From assembly GCF_022869785.1 (NCBI RefSeq), contig NZ_CP094997.1, forward strand, positions 5,575,001 to 5,639,000: a stretch of DNA of 64,000 bases. Direction: 5' to 3'. The stretch is from Dyadobacter chenwenxiniae. Its GTDB lineage: Bacteria > Bacteroidota > Bacteroidia > Cytophagales > Spirosomataceae. A program made the translations under genes and the position numbers. The notes beneath the pieces are model-generated. The model ran no database searches and was not told where the DNA came from. It saw nothing but the letters and a program-made list of their open reading frames with translations. Shown piece by piece: positions 35,743 through 45,987 of the stretch. Every line of letters begins with the position of its first letter. Positions within the stretch are counted from its first letter, which is position 1.

Positions 35743-38124
35743 CTATCGCCGCTTACGACGCTCTTTCGGCTTCGCCGACGAAGATGATCGGGAAGATGAC
35801 GTCGAGGACCGACCACTTTTTCCCGACGATCGCGACTCACGCGACTCCCTCGGGCGCCTATCCTTATCACCAGAACCATTATTATTTCGAACCGGCGAAG
35901 GAATCGTCCCAGCCAGATACAGATCCATGCTTCGGCGCGCCAGGTTTGTTTCTTTCACTTTGACCTTAACCTTCTCACCAAAAGTGTAAATCTTCTTCGT
36001 GCGCTGGCCAATTAACCTGTAATTTTCTTTGTCAAGCTCGTAATAGTCATCACCCAGATCCGTCATGCGGATCAATCCTTCCGATGCAGCTTCTGTAATC
36101 TCAACAAAAATGCCGAATTCCGTGACACCTGTTACAATGCCATCAAACTCGCGGTCTTTGTCCATCATACTCATATACTCGACCTGCTTGTATTTGATCG
36201 AAGCCCTTTCCGCCTCTGCTGCAAGTCGTTCTCTTTCAGACGAATGCTTTGATGCATCTTCGTAACTGTCCCTGGGAACCGAAGCGCCGCCATTCAGATA
36301 ATGTTGCAAAAGACGGTGTGCCATGACGTCCGGATAGCGGCGGATTGGCGACGTAAAATGCGAATAGCGCTGAAATGCCAGGCCAAAATGCCCCAAGTCT
36401 TCGATGCTGTAACGCGCTTTCGCCATTGTTCTCACGGCAAGGGACTCTATCAGATTTTGCTCCGGCTTTCCTTCCACTTTGGAAAGCATACTATTCATGG
36501 ATTTGGCAATTTTATTCTCCTCTTCCACTTCCAGCTTGTAGCCTAATTTTGCAACAAACGTCGCGAAAGTCTGCAAACGGTCCGTATCCGGCGCTTCATG
36601 AACGCGGTAAACCATTGTATTTTTATCCTCGCCTTTCGACAGCGAATACACATATTCTGCAACCCGCTTGTTGGCAAGCAACATGAATTCCTCAATCAAT
36701 TTATTGGAATCGTGGCGCTCTTTTGTATAAATGCCAAGCGGCTTCCCTTTTTCGTCCAGCTTGAAGCGAACTTCCGTAGTCTCAAAGTTGATCGCGCCAT
36801 TTTTAAAACGTTCTTTACGCAGGATTTTGGCCAAAGTGTTCAATGTGTTCAACTCGCGGACATGATCTCCTTCACCTGAATCCAAAACACCCTGCGCTTC
36901 TTCATAAGAAAACCGCCTGTCCGAATGAATGATCGTTCTGCCAAACCATTGTTTCAGCACTTTTCCTTTCGGACTCATTTCAAAGATCGCTGAAAACGAA
37001 AGTTTGTCCTCATTGGGCCTGAGTGAGCAAAGGTTGTTCGAGAGCTTTTCAGGCAGCATAGGAACTGTCCTGTCAACCAGATAAACCGATGTAGCACGAC
37101 GATACGCCTCTTTTTCCAACTCCGTTCCCGGCAAAACATAATGTGAAACGTCGGCAATGTGAATGCCGACTTCAACATTTCCTTCATCCAGATAACGCAC
37201 AGAAAGGGCGTCATCAAAATCCTTCGCATCAACAGGGTCAATCGTAAACGTCAACACCTCGCGAATGTCTTTGCGGTTTTTGATTTCCTTTTCAGAGATC
37301 TTATCCGGAATCCGTTGTGCTTCCGCCTCCACGATTTCAGGAAAATGATAAGGTAGACCGAATTCTGCTAAAATGGCGTGCATTTCAACATCATTATCCC
37401 CCGCTTTTCCTAAAACCTGCACAATTTCACCCTCAGCCTGGCTTCTTCTAGTCGGCCATTGCGTAACTTTCACAATCACCTTATCACCGTCCTGCGCCTC
37501 CTTAACCTCCTCTGGTTCAATGTAAATCGGGTCGAAAAGCTTTTTGTTATCCGGCTGTACGACTGCATAACGGGAAGTGATTTCAATGATCCCGACAATT
37601 TCCACACTTGAACGCTCCACAATTTCAGCAACCCGTCCTTCTACCCGGCTTTTTCCTGAGTCATTACGCCCAGACCTGGCATTGCGGCTGTTTTTTGTCA
37701 ACGGCTGAACGGCAACAATGTCACCATCCCAAGCGCCATTCAACATTTCAGATTCTACATAAATATCGTCCTCACGGCCTTCAATAATTACAAATGCAAA
37801 CGATTTGTTTACGCGATCCACGCGCCCTGTAAGTCCTTTTTTAACCTCCTTATTTGGACCCGCAGAATAGCCGCCGTTCTGATGCATAAGCCTTCCGTCT
37901 TCTTCCAGCTCGTGAATAATTTCATTAATAAGCTGCTTAACCTTCTTGTCCTGAACACCGAAATGATCATGGACATCAAAAGGACGGAAAGTGTGTTCGC
38001 TGTTTAAATCAAAAAAAGCAGCAATGTCAGCTTTCAGATTGTCAATGTAGGAAACGATGTGATGAGGCGTTTTGACCTCTTTCTTATCATTGCCTTTGTT
38101 AATTTTTATTTTTTTGTCTTTCAT
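35743..38124 (-). CDS. rnr: ribonuclease R
   Basis: This 793-residue 3'-5' exoribonuclease has cold-shock-like RNA domains at about 60-250 and an RNB nuclease core with the metal-binding DPVDAKDFDDA motif at about 300. An S1 domain (GIVTGVTEFGIFVEI) lies near 660-730. A tail rich in Ser, Arg and Lys follows. It degrades structured RNA and is cytosolic. The tail is longer and more low-complexity than in many relatives. It is last in a minus-strand block with an exonuclease, a hypothetical protein and lipB. Confidence 0.94.
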   Translation of the reverse strand: MKDKKIKINKGNDKKEVKTPHHIVSYIDNLKADIAAFFDLNSEHTFRPFDVHDHFGVQDKKVKQLINEIIHELEEDGRLMHQNGGYSAGPNKEVKKGLTGRVDRVNKSFAFVIIEGREDDIYVESEMLNGAWDGDIVAVQPLTKNSRNARSGRNDSGKSRVEGRVAEIVERSSVEIVGIIEITSRYAVVQPDNKKLFDPIYIEPEEVKEAQDGDKVIVKVTQWPTRRSQAEGEIVQVLGKAGDNDVEMHAILAEFGLPYHFPEIVEAEAQRIPDKISEKEIKNRKDIREVLTFTIDPVDAKDFDDALSVRYLDEGNVEVGIHIADVSHYVLPGTELEKEAYRRATSVYLVDRTVPMLPEKLSNNLCSLRPNEDKLSFSAIFEMSPKGKVLKQWFGRTIIHSDRRFSYEEAQGVLDSGEGDHVRELNTLNTLAKILRKERFKNGAINFETTEVRFKLDEKGKPLGIYTKERHDSNKLIEEFMLLANKRVAEYVYSLSKGEDKNTMVYRVHEAPDTDRLQTFATFVAKLGYKLEVEEENKIAKSMNSMLSKVEGKPEQNLIESLAVRTMAKARYSIEDLGHFGLAFQRYSHFTSPIRRYPDVMAHRLLQHYLNGGASVPRDSYEDASKHSSERERLAAEAERASIKYKQVEYMSMMDKDREFDGIVTGVTEFGIFVEITEAASEGLIRMTDLGDDYYELDKENYRLIGQRTKKIYTFGEKVKVKVKETNLARRSMDLYLAGTIPSPVRNNNGSGDKDRRPRESRESRSSGKSGRSSTSSSRSSSSAKPKERRKRR

Positions 38125-38187
38125 TTATTCTTTTATAAAAGCCTCCACAAGTGTGAAAGCGGGTTGCCGCCGGTCGCCAGCCATCGG

Positions 38188-38922
38188 CTATTCAATTCTT
38201 AATATGTTTTCGGGCTGGACGACTTTGAAACAATGTAATCTCAGATAAAGCTGTGCCAGAACGACAACATCTTCTCTGCAATATCGGCAAATTTTGGCCA
38301 GATCATTTTCTTCGTAATATACCTTGGTCACCTGATCGCCGCTCATTTCATTTTTACTGCCCGAAATGTCAAAAACGGCTGCCAGCAGATCAAGCGAAGT
38401 ATAGTTCTTGTAATCACCAAATTTCCAAAGGTCCATTGTATCCTGATGCAAGATTTCCCAGGGCTTTTTCCCCGAAATCTGTAATGCTTTTGGGATTTCA
38501 ATGCAATGGATCAGCATTCGGCGGCATAGGAACGGAAAATCAAATTCTTTTCCGTTATGGGCGCATAAAATGAGCTGGTCTGCCGGATATTTTTCTATTA
38601 ATGCCTTGAACTGCAATAGGATATCAGCCTCATTATCTCCCGAAAAGCTGCTGACTTTGAACGAAATCTCTTCCTTTTCATTCCAATAAAATGCGCCGAA
38701 TGCAATGCAGACGATCTTTCCGAATTCTGAATAAATCGCGCCGCGGTCGTAGAAATAAGCGGCATTGGAGGTTTCGTCGTCTCCTTTTCTGAATGTCAGC
38801 GCTTTTTTGTCCCAAAGCTTTTGCATCCGTTCGGGAAGTTCATCATAGGATGCAAATGAGGAAACGGTTTCAATGTCCAGTAACAAGAAGTTCTTGGCAC
38901 GCCTTCTAAATTCTTCTGTCAT
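38188..38922 (-). CDS. predicted 3'-5' exonuclease, PolB-type RNase H fold
   Basis: This 244-residue protein opens with LLLDIETVSS (DxE exonuclease motif near residue 15), then HNGKEFDFPFL (second acidic region) and CREDVVVLAQLYLRL (last Asp). This is the DEDD layout of PolB-type exonuclease proteins that Bacteroidota encode as stand-alone genes. The substrate is unknown, DNA or RNA. It is cytosolic and starts 27 bases after the hypothetical gene at 38950. Confidence 0.82.
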   Translation of the reverse strand: MTEEFRRRAKNFLLLDIETVSSFASYDELPERMQKLWDKKALTFRKGDDETSNAAYFYDRGAIYSEFGKIVCIAFGAFYWNEKEEISFKVSSFSGDNEADILLQFKALIEKYPADQLILCAHNGKEFDFPFLCRRMLIHCIEIPKALQISGKKPWEILHQDTMDLWKFGDYKNYTSLDLLAAVFDISGSKNEMSGDQVTKVYYEENDLAKICRYCREDVVVLAQLYLRLHCFKVVQPENILRIE

Positions 38923-38949
38923 AATGTGTGTCTTGTATAAAAAATGCTG

Positions 38950-39363
38950 CTACTCGTGCACCACGCCTTCCAGGCCCAAAGGGCTGATCGGGATGAGGTT
39001 ATCTTCGATAATGCTGTCGGGCACGAAGATAAACTTTTTATCGTATATCTGGTTTCCAATGAAATAGCTGACCCAAAATTCATTGTTAAGATGAAAAACA
39101 TCCGGCATAATGGGCTCCACGACCACATGCTCACCTGCTTTTATTTCCGGAAAAAAATGTCTTAATGTCGAAGTTCGCTGATCCGAATTGGTCCCCGATT
39201 CGGTGTTGCCGTAACCTTTGGAGGTCACAAAAATATTGGTAATACGATCCTGATTCCTGTTAATCACGACCACATTCCATTCGTCCGCACCCAACTCATT
39301 GATACTTCTTACAATTGCAACCTGTATGCCCTGAACCGGGTGAAATATGATGTCTTTTTTCAT
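38950..39363 (-). CDS. conserved hypothetical protein
   Basis: This 137-residue cytosolic protein has no domain I can name. It begins MKKDIIFHPVQGIQVAIV and alternates beta-strands with loops. It starts 11 bases after the lipB stop and ends 27 bases before the exonuclease start, so it is likely co-transcribed. No signal or membrane segment is seen. Confidence 0.75.
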   Translation of the reverse strand: MKKDIIFHPVQGIQVAIVRSINELGADEWNVVVINRNQDRITNIFVTSKGYGNTESGTNSDQRTSTLRHFFPEIKAGEHVVVEPIMPDVFHLNNEFWVSYFIGNQIYDKKFIFVPDSIIEDNLIPISPLGLEGVVHE

Positions 39364-39374
39364 TAATTCTCAAC

Positions 39375-40088
39375 TTACAGCTCCATATGGAACAGTCCTG
39401 CTAAATGATTTTTTAATTTATCGGAAACTTCCTGCATATCCAAGTCCCTCCCCAATTCCGCCGCTATAGAAGTCACCGCCTTATCCTCAATGCCGCACGG
39501 CACAATATTTCCAAAGTAAGAAAGGTCCGTATTCACATTCAAAGCAAAGCCATGCATCGTAACCCACCGGCTCGATTTTACTCCTAATGCGCAGATTTTC
39601 CTTGGATTTTTTTGCTCTTCATAATCAAACCAAACACCCGTTAAACCATTAATCCGGCCCGCATTTAGTCCATAATCGGCCAATGTAAGGATAATCGCCT
39701 CTTCCAAAGTCCGCATATAACGGTGGATATCGGTAAAAAAGTTATCCAAATCAAAAATCGGATAACCTACAATCTGACCGGGGCCATGGTAAGTGATGTC
39801 GCCGCCGCGTTTAATCTTGTAATATTTGGCCTGTTTTGCAACCAGATCATCCTCCCCGAGAAGCAAATGATCCGCCTTGCCACTTTTTCCAAGCGTATAA
39901 ACATGTGGATGCTGGCAAAAAAGCAGATAATTGGGTGTCGAAAGTTGCTCGTCCGCTGCAAGATTCCGATTTGCAGTCTTAATCGAAATCGTCTCTGCAA
40001 AGATTTTCTCCTGATAATCCCAAGCCTCCTGATAATCAATCAGCCCCAGATCCTGAAAGTGGACGTTTTTATTGATGAGGGTATTCAT
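39375..40088 (-). CDS. lipB: lipoyl (octanoyl) transferase
   Basis: This 237-residue protein transfers octanoyl from acyl carrier protein to lipoyl-domain lysines, the first step of lipoate attachment. RGGDITYHGPGQ at 94-105 is the family signature, and a Cys/Lys region follows near CGIEDKAVTS, which contains the catalytic Cys and Lys. It is cytosolic. It leads the minus-strand block that runs to rnr. Confidence 0.93.
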   Translation of the reverse strand: MNTLINKNVHFQDLGLIDYQEAWDYQEKIFAETISIKTANRNLAADEQLSTPNYLLFCQHPHVYTLGKSGKADHLLLGEDDLVAKQAKYYKIKRGGDITYHGPGQIVGYPIFDLDNFFTDIHRYMRTLEEAIILTLADYGLNAGRINGLTGVWFDYEEQKNPRKICALGVKSSRWVTMHGFALNVNTDLSYFGNIVPCGIEDKAVTSIAAELGRDLDMQEVSDKLKNHLAGLFHMEL

Positions 40089-40177
40089 TTAAAATTTTGT
40101 GACCAGTTTACTTTTTGACGTCTCAATGTAAGTGAGTCATTTATCATTTAACACACTTTCACATATAAATTGTTCTT

Positions 40178-40537
40178 ATGGCAGCACACAATGACCTCGG
40201 AAACTGGGGTGAAAACCAGGCAGCAGGGTTCCTTGCAAAAAAAGGCTTTGAAATAATCGAAAAAAACTACCGCAAAAACCACTCAGAAATTGACCTGATC
40301 GTCAGGAAAGACAAAATGTTAATTTTCGTCGAAGTCAAAACGCGCAGTGGAACTGGTTTCGGAATGCCCGAAGAATTTGTGAATGTCACCAAAGCCAGGC
40401 TCATCATGCGCGCAGCGGAACATTACATTTTCGACAAAGACTGGCATTTCGACATCCGGTTTGATATTGTTTCCATCTTGATCTCTCCCAATGGAAAGTC
40501 GGAGATCTGTCATATAGAAGATGCTTTTTGTAAGTGA
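40178..40537 (+). CDS. YraN/UPF0102 family nuclease-like protein
   Basis: This 119-residue protein fits UPF0102, with the restriction-nuclease fold signature EIDLIVRKDKMLIFVEVKT, giving E-D-ExK residues. The substrate is unknown, and a role in DNA processing is often suggested. It is cytosolic. It diverges from lipB. Confidence 0.88.
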   Translation: MAAHNDLGNWGENQAAGFLAKKGFEIIEKNYRKNHSEIDLIVRKDKMLIFVEVKTRSGTGFGMPEEFVNVTKARLIMRAAEHYIFDKDWHFDIRFDIVSILISPNGKSEICHIEDAFCK

Positions 40538-40607
40538 ATAGTAGATTACGGACTTCCTTACAAAAATAATTCATGACACCTGACACGTTTCACTACACAC
40601 TTGTGTT

Positions 40608-40886
40608 ATGATTAAAAGTTATAGGCACAAGGGTTTGGAATTGTACGCTAAAAGGGGAGATCGATCTAAGCTCCATCAAAGTCATGTGCCCAAGATACGG
40701 TTGATATTGACACGTCTCGATGCGGCTAGTTTTCCTGAACAAATGAATCAGCTTGGTTATGCCTTTCATGCGCTCAAGGGAAATTTAAACGGGTTTTATT
40801 CCGTGAAAGTGTCTGGAAATTGGCGGATTGTGTTCCGTTTTGAGGGAAATGATGCAATAGACGTAGATTATTTAGACTATCATTAA
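40608..40886 (+). CDS. higB: HigB/RelE-type toxin
   Basis: This 92-residue toxin starts MIKSYRHKGLELYAK and contains NGFYSVKVSGNWRIVFRFEG, the HigB-type core hairpin. It should cleave mRNA on ribosomes. It precedes HigA by 9 bases, with the usual HigB-first order. Confidence 0.92.
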   Translation: MIKSYRHKGLELYAKRGDRSKLHQSHVPKIRLILTRLDAASFPEQMNQLGYAFHALKGNLNGFYSVKVSGNWRIVFRFEGNDAIDVDYLDYH

Positions 40887-40895
40887 CAGAAAACC

Positions 40896-41228
40896 ATGGC
40901 AATATTTGATCCAGCCCATCCGGGCGAGTTAATTCGTGAAACATTAGACGGTTTGCGCGAGGAAGGATATCAGTTTACTATCGAACAAGTTGCGCTAAGC
41001 CTTGGAACTACCAGAAAAACTTTGTCCGCTATTATTAACGGAAAATCAAATCTTAGTCCCGAAATGGCCGTTCGCCTGGCTGCGGGATTTCCTAATACAA
41101 CTGCGGAATTTTGGATGAAGGTTCAGCAAAACTTCGACTTGGCGAAGGCTAAAAATAAAGTTGATATAAGTGCTATAAAACCGCTTTGGACTGCATCCGA
41201 AACAACATATCAACATATGAAGTCCTAG
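40896..41228 (+). CDS. higA: HigA-type antitoxin
   Basis: This 110-residue protein begins with DPAHPGELIRETLDGL and has an XRE helix-turn-helix at about 28-60 (SLGTTRKTLSAIINGKSNLS). The HigA family represses its own operon and neutralises HigB. It is the second gene of the pair. Confidence 0.93.
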   Translation: MAIFDPAHPGELIRETLDGLREEGYQFTIEQVALSLGTTRKTLSAIINGKSNLSPEMAVRLAAGFPNTTAEFWMKVQQNFDLAKAKNKVDISAIKPLWTASETTYQHMKS

Positions 41229-41331
41229 GACATTTACTTTATTATTCGATTGCTGCGGGAGCTGCTAAGTAGAATTCCACAAACCCCACATTTACAAAGT
41301 TATGGTTTAACAATCCCCTTACCATAACACA

Positions 41332-42203
41332 ATGAACCATAATGCTTTGATGAATCGCAGGGCAATGATCAGGAAAAGTGCTTGGCTGGTTGCAGCGGCG
41401 GCTTCTCCGGATGCTTGGCCGTTGCCAGTGCCGCAATTTCAGCTGGGCGCTTGCGATTGGTCGGTGGGCAAGAGCCTCAATCCCGAAGCATTTGATAGAG
41501 CCAAACAAATTGGTTTACAGGGCATTCAGGTCAGCTATAACACTTCAAAAATTCCCGACGGCCTTTCGGTTGCTGATACTTTGCAATCTATTAAAGCTGC
41601 GGCAGAACGGACCGGTGTGAAAGTTTCGAGCCTGGCGATTGGTGAGCTCAACCGCGTGCCCTACAAATCTGCTGAAATCGCCGAGCATTGGGTTTGGAAT
41701 AGCGTGGATGCTGCGGCAGGATTGGGCGTGAAGGTTGTTTGCTTGCTTTTTTCTCCGACGGAGACCTTCGAAATGATGAAAAGGGTAAGAAAGCGGTTGT
41801 AACAAAGCTTAAAAAAGTAGCGCCTTATGCTGAGAAGAAAGGAGTCACATTAGGCATAGAATCTTATTTAACAGCTCAGGAACATTTGGATATCATTCAG
41901 GCCGTTGGCAGTGAGTCGGTGAAGGTTTATTACGATTTCAGGAATGCTGCTGATGCCGGTAACGATGTGTTTAAGGAGATCACCATGCTGGGAAAAGAAA
42001 TGATTTGCGAGCTGCACATGAAAGAAAACGGCCAAAAGCTTGGGCAGGGTACAATGGATTGGCCGAAAATCGCCAAAGTGGTGAAAGACATTGGCTACGC
42101 TGGTTGGATGCAAATTGAAGGCGCAACGCCGCCCGGAGCCGATATAATTGAATGTTATACATACAACAGGCAATATCTCGAAGGGTTATTTTTATTCAAA
42201 TAA
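41332..42203 (+). pseudogene. sugar phosphate isomerase/epimerase, -1 frameshift
   Basis: About 290 residues are split over two frames: ATG 41332 to 41802 in one frame, then from near 41739 to 42203 in a second. The join is VVCL(A)FFSDGDLRNDEKG, at the T run 41747-41752. The TIM-barrel fold resembles xylose isomerase-like sugar epimerases. The N-terminus holds NRRAMIRKS and Ala-rich residues, similar to a Tat-type signal. A -1 ribosomal slip on the six T residues would restore the frame without any change, so programmed frameshift is possible. The stop lies 2 bases before the next gene. Confidence 0.78.
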
Positions 42204-42205
42204 TA

Positions 42206-45115
42206 ATGGCGGCTTTGATTCAAACTTTACCGAAAACTCGATTATTAACAGGATGTTTGTGCCTGATGCTGGCGTTCACAGCCATGCATATGCGAAGCAA
42301 TAAGCCACATTGGCCTCAAAAAAGCTCATTGGGAGTGTTTTCTCCCGACGATTCTTCCTGCCTTTATCTGCCCGATGACCTCGAAGCAACATTATGGGCA
42401 GAAGCGCCGATGCTCTATAATCCAACCAATATGGACATTGATGCAAAGGGCCGGGTATGGGTTACAGAGGCCGTGAATTATCGCGATTTCAATACAAAAC
42501 CTGCCGAGCGGCTCAGCCATAAGCAAAAGGGCGACCGGATTATGATTTTGGAAGACAAAGACGGCGACGGAAAAGCGGAATCTTCAAAATTTTTTACAGA
42601 AGACACATTATTGACAGCACCATTGGGAATCGCTGTTCTTGGCAATAAAATCATCGTTTCGTGCGCTCCAAACCTGATTGTTTACACCGATTCAAATGGC
42701 GATGACAAGCCGGATAAGCGCGAAGTCGTGCTGACAGGTTTTGGCGGTTTTGACCACGATCATTCGCTGCATTCATTGGTTACAGGTCCTGATGGAAGAT
42801 ATTATTTCAACACAGGCAATGCTGGGCCGCATAATGTAACTGACAAAAGTGGCTGGACGCTTCGCAGTGGCAGCCTTTACACGGGCGGAACGCCGTATAA
42901 CAAAACCAATGAGGGAAATCAAAAGTCGGACGACGGCCGCATTTGGGTCGGCGGGCTGGCATTGCGTATGAACCCGGATGGCACGGGACTAAAAGTGATG
43001 AGTCATAATTTCAGAAACAGTTACGAAGTCTGCCTTGATAGTTATGGCAACATGTGGCAGAATGATAATGATGATCAGGTGATTACATGCCGCGTTTCGT
43101 TTTTGCAGGAAAACGGTAATGCGGGTTATTTTTCGGCAGACGGCACACGTTACTGGCAAGCCGACCGCAGGCCGGGACAAGACATATTTGCAACGCATTG
43201 GCACCAGGAAGATCCGGGCGTAATGCCAGCGGGCGACAATTCCGGTGCAGGATCGCCGACGGGCATTGCTTATTATGAAGGCGACGCATTGGGCAAAAAT
43301 TATCGCGGAACATTACTGAGCTGTGAAGCCGGCCGCAATGTAATATTTGCTTATCAGCCGAAGGTGAATGGCGCTGGTTTTGATTTGAAACGCCGCGATC
43401 TGATCAGCTCGTTTCCGCAGGCTTCGGAGCGATATGAATGGTATGAAACCGATAACGACATCCGGAAATGGTTTCGCCCGTCGGACATTGCGGTTGGGCC
43501 GGATGGCGCTTTATACATTGCGGATTGGTATGATCCTGTCGTGGGTGGTCATAGTATGAAGGATAAAAAAGGCTATGGACGCATTTATCGCATTGCACCA
43601 AAAGGAAAGAAGTTAACTGTTCCAAATTTGGATTTTTCAACAATAAAAGGTCTGATAGAAGCTTTGAAGAATCCGGCAGTAAATGTGCGGGCTTTGGGTT
43701 TTGAAGGTTTAAAAAACAAAGGCGATGCAGCATTAACTGACGTCAAAAAGTTACTCAATGCTGAAAATCCATTTTACCAGGCGAGAGCGATTTGGCTGAT
43801 GGCGCAACTGGATAACAATGGTAAAAGTGAAGTGATTAACCTTTTAAAATCCTCCAATGCGTCGCATCGACTTACCGCTTTCCGGGCACTGAAAGCCATT
43901 GGTGCTGAAAAACCTTATCTGACGCAAATGGCTAAGGATCAGGATGCTGCTACTCGGCGCGAAGTAGGCATTGCGCTTCGGGATGTGCCGTTTGCAGAGG
44001 CGAAAGAAAGCATAGGGAGTCTCATTGCAATGTATGATGGCAAAGATCCCTGGATGCTGGAAGCGATCGGGACGGCGGCGGATGGAAAGGAGCAGCAAGT
44101 TTACAAAATGGTGCGTGAAGCTTATCCGGGCGAACCGATCAACTTCTCCCCCCAGCGTGCCAATCTAGCCTGGCGCTTGCACCCGGCTGAGGTTATTGAG
44201 GAAATGAAAACGCGCGCTGAATCTTCGCAAGTGCCAGCCTCAGAACGACGTAAGGCGCTCACAGCCATTGGTTTTATCAGAAACAAAAAGGCAGCTGTGG
44301 CCATGATAGCGTTATCGAAATCTCTACTTCCCGATGTAGCTTCGCAAGCTGCTTGGTGGGTTAATTTCCGCAAAACCAATGACTGGGCAGATCTCATGAA
44401 CTGGGAAGAGGCCGCTGCACAGGAAATGACGCCAGCTTACAAGAAAATGCTGGAAAGCAAAAAAATTGTTTCGGATAAAAACCAAACTTTCCCAGTGAGA
44501 ATTGAAGCCGCCAAAGAGATGGCCGCTGATGAGCATGGCGGCAATATGCTCGTGGATATGCGTGTGCAGGGACAGTTACCGGACAGCATTGCGAAATCGG
44601 TCAGTGAGATTATTTTCAAAAACCCGGATCAGAATGTCCGCATTGTAGCCAGCCAGTTTTTTCCCAAAAACGGGAAGGTCTTGAAGACAGATTTTATTTC
44701 CAGAATGAGCCCGAATGTCTCGCATGGTGAAAAGTTATTTGCAAACAACTGTGAAGCCTGTCACAAACACGGAACAAAAGGCGCGGAGATCGGGCCGGAT
44801 TTAACATTAATCCATAAAAAATTTGATAAAACAGGGCTTTTGGACGCAATCGTGAATCCTTCGGCCAGTATGGTTTTTGGTTACGAAAGCTACACCATTG
44901 TCACAAAGAGCGGAGAAACATTCTTCGGTTTTCTGATGAGCGATGGCGCTAATGTGGTGTTAAAAGATGCCGCCGGACAGCAACATTCCGTCAAAGCGGA
45001 TCAAATCAAAAGCCGGGAAAAAATGGCGTCTTCGCTCATGCCTGAACCAACAGCATTGGGTCTCAATGAGCAGGATCTGGCCGATTTGACGGGTTATTTA
45101 ATGCAGTTTAAATAA
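42206..45115 (+). CDS. PVC-type heme-binding protein with dehydrogenase-like propeller
   Basis: This 969-residue protein has a signal-type helix at residues about 12-28. A six-bladed propeller-like dehydrogenase domain spans about 50-460 (MDIDAKGRVWVTEAVNYRDF). HEAT-like helical repeats follow at about 470-790. Near residue 849 comes CEACH, a cytochrome-c motif, with a later Met-rich end. This architecture (TIGR02604/TIGR02603 type) is best known in planctomycetes and also occurs in Bacteroidota. The likely role is periplasmic oxidation of a sugar or similar compound. ATG 42206 is chosen, 2 bases after the isomerase stop. Confidence 0.85.
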   Translation: MAALIQTLPKTRLLTGCLCLMLAFTAMHMRSNKPHWPQKSSLGVFSPDDSSCLYLPDDLEATLWAEAPMLYNPTNMDIDAKGRVWVTEAVNYRDFNTKPAERLSHKQKGDRIMILEDKDGDGKAESSKFFTEDTLLTAPLGIAVLGNKIIVSCAPNLIVYTDSNGDDKPDKREVVLTGFGGFDHDHSLHSLVTGPDGRYYFNTGNAGPHNVTDKSGWTLRSGSLYTGGTPYNKTNEGNQKSDDGRIWVGGLALRMNPDGTGLKVMSHNFRNSYEVCLDSYGNMWQNDNDDQVITCRVSFLQENGNAGYFSADGTRYWQADRRPGQDIFATHWHQEDPGVMPAGDNSGAGSPTGIAYYEGDALGKNYRGTLLSCEAGRNVIFAYQPKVNGAGFDLKRRDLISSFPQASERYEWYETDNDIRKWFRPSDIAVGPDGALYIADWYDPVVGGHSMKDKKGYGRIYRIAPKGKKLTVPNLDFSTIKGLIEALKNPAVNVRALGFEGLKNKGDAALTDVKKLLNAENPFYQARAIWLMAQLDNNGKSEVINLLKSSNASHRLTAFRALKAIGAEKPYLTQMAKDQDAATRREVGIALRDVPFAEAKESIGSLIAMYDGKDPWMLEAIGTAADGKEQQVYKMVREAYPGEPINFSPQRANLAWRLHPAEVIEEMKTRAESSQVPASERRKALTAIGFIRNKKAAVAMIALSKSLLPDVASQAAWWVNFRKTNDWADLMNWEEAAAQEMTPAYKKMLESKKIVSDKNQTFPVRIEAAKEMAADEHGGNMLVDMRVQGQLPDSIAKSVSEIIFKNPDQNVRIVASQFFPKNGKVLKTDFISRMSPNVSHGEKLFANNCEACHKHGTKGAEIGPDLTLIHKKFDKTGLLDAIVNPSASMVFGYESYTIVTKSGETFFGFLMSDGANVVLKDAAGQQHSVKADQIKSREKMASSLMPEPTALGLNEQDLADLTGYLMQFK

Positions 45116-45117
45116 TC

Positions 45118-45987
45118 CTAAAGTCCCCTCTGGAAATTTTTTCTATAATTAAGCGGGCTCATTTTCATGCGTCTTTTGAAAAGTTTATAAAAATGAGAAA
45201 CGTCTCCGAAGCCGCTATCGAAGGAAATTTCTGTCACAGGCCGGTCTGTGGAAAGCAGTTGCTGAACGGCGAAATTAATGCGGTAGTCGATCACGGTGTC
45301 CAGAAATGTTTTGTTGGTAACCCTTTTGAAATATTTACAAAAAGCGTTGGGTGACATATTCACAACCGCCGCCACTTCATTCAACACGATGTCGTTCCTG
45401 AAATTATCCACGATGTAGCCCAGCGCGGCATTAATGCGGTCTTTATTGCTGTTTATCTGCGTGGCAACGACGCCATCCTGATCCAATAACACAAATTCTT
45501 TGGATGCAGCCAGATCTTCGAGAATATCCAGCAGCAGCCACATTTTCCTAAATGCGTTTTCTTCCAGTGCCAGAATACGCATCTTTCCGCCAATTTCTTT
45601 TGCGGTTTGTCCCACAAAATGAATGCCGTGCGCACTGATTTTGAGTAGGTTACGAATGCCCGATAACTCCGGACGCTCGAAAAAGTCGCTGCCGAGGAAG
45701 TTTTTATCAAACTGCGCCACAATGGATTTGGCGTGAAAGCCGGGCGTTGCGACACTTTCAGATTTCCAGGAATGGGGCAGATCTGAGCCTAATAAGACAA
45801 GATCACCCGAATCGAAATCCGCCATTTGCTTGCCTACATAGCGTTTTCCTTTGCCTTTTAAGATCAACGTCAGCTCAAATTCGGGATGAAAATGATATGG
45901 CACATTAAATTTTTCCAGATTGAATGAATTAACCAGGAATGAAGCATCAGATCCTGCGTTAATCGTCTCAAACAAGGCTCTTATCAT
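45118..45987 (-). CDS. AraC-family transcription regulator
   Basis: This 289-residue protein has an N-terminal cupin-like sensing domain (PYHFHPEFELTLILKGKG) and a C-terminal double HTH at about 185-285 (NMSPNAFCKYFKRVT, FGDVSHFYKLFKRRMKMSP). It likely controls the surrounding sugar genes and the adjacent dioxygenase, which it faces divergently across a 135-base gap. The ligand is unknown. Confidence 0.9.
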   Translation of the reverse strand: MIRALFETINAGSDASFLVNSFNLEKFNVPYHFHPEFELTLILKGKGKRYVGKQMADFDSGDLVLLGSDLPHSWKSESVATPGFHAKSIVAQFDKNFLGSDFFERPELSGIRNLLKISAHGIHFVGQTAKEIGGKMRILALEENAFRKMWLLLDILEDLAASKEFVLLDQDGVVATQINSNKDRINAALGYIVDNFRNDIVLNEVAAVVNMSPNAFCKYFKRVTNKTFLDTVIDYRINFAVQQLLSTDRPVTEISFDSGFGDVSHFYKLFKRRMKMSPLNYRKNFQRGL

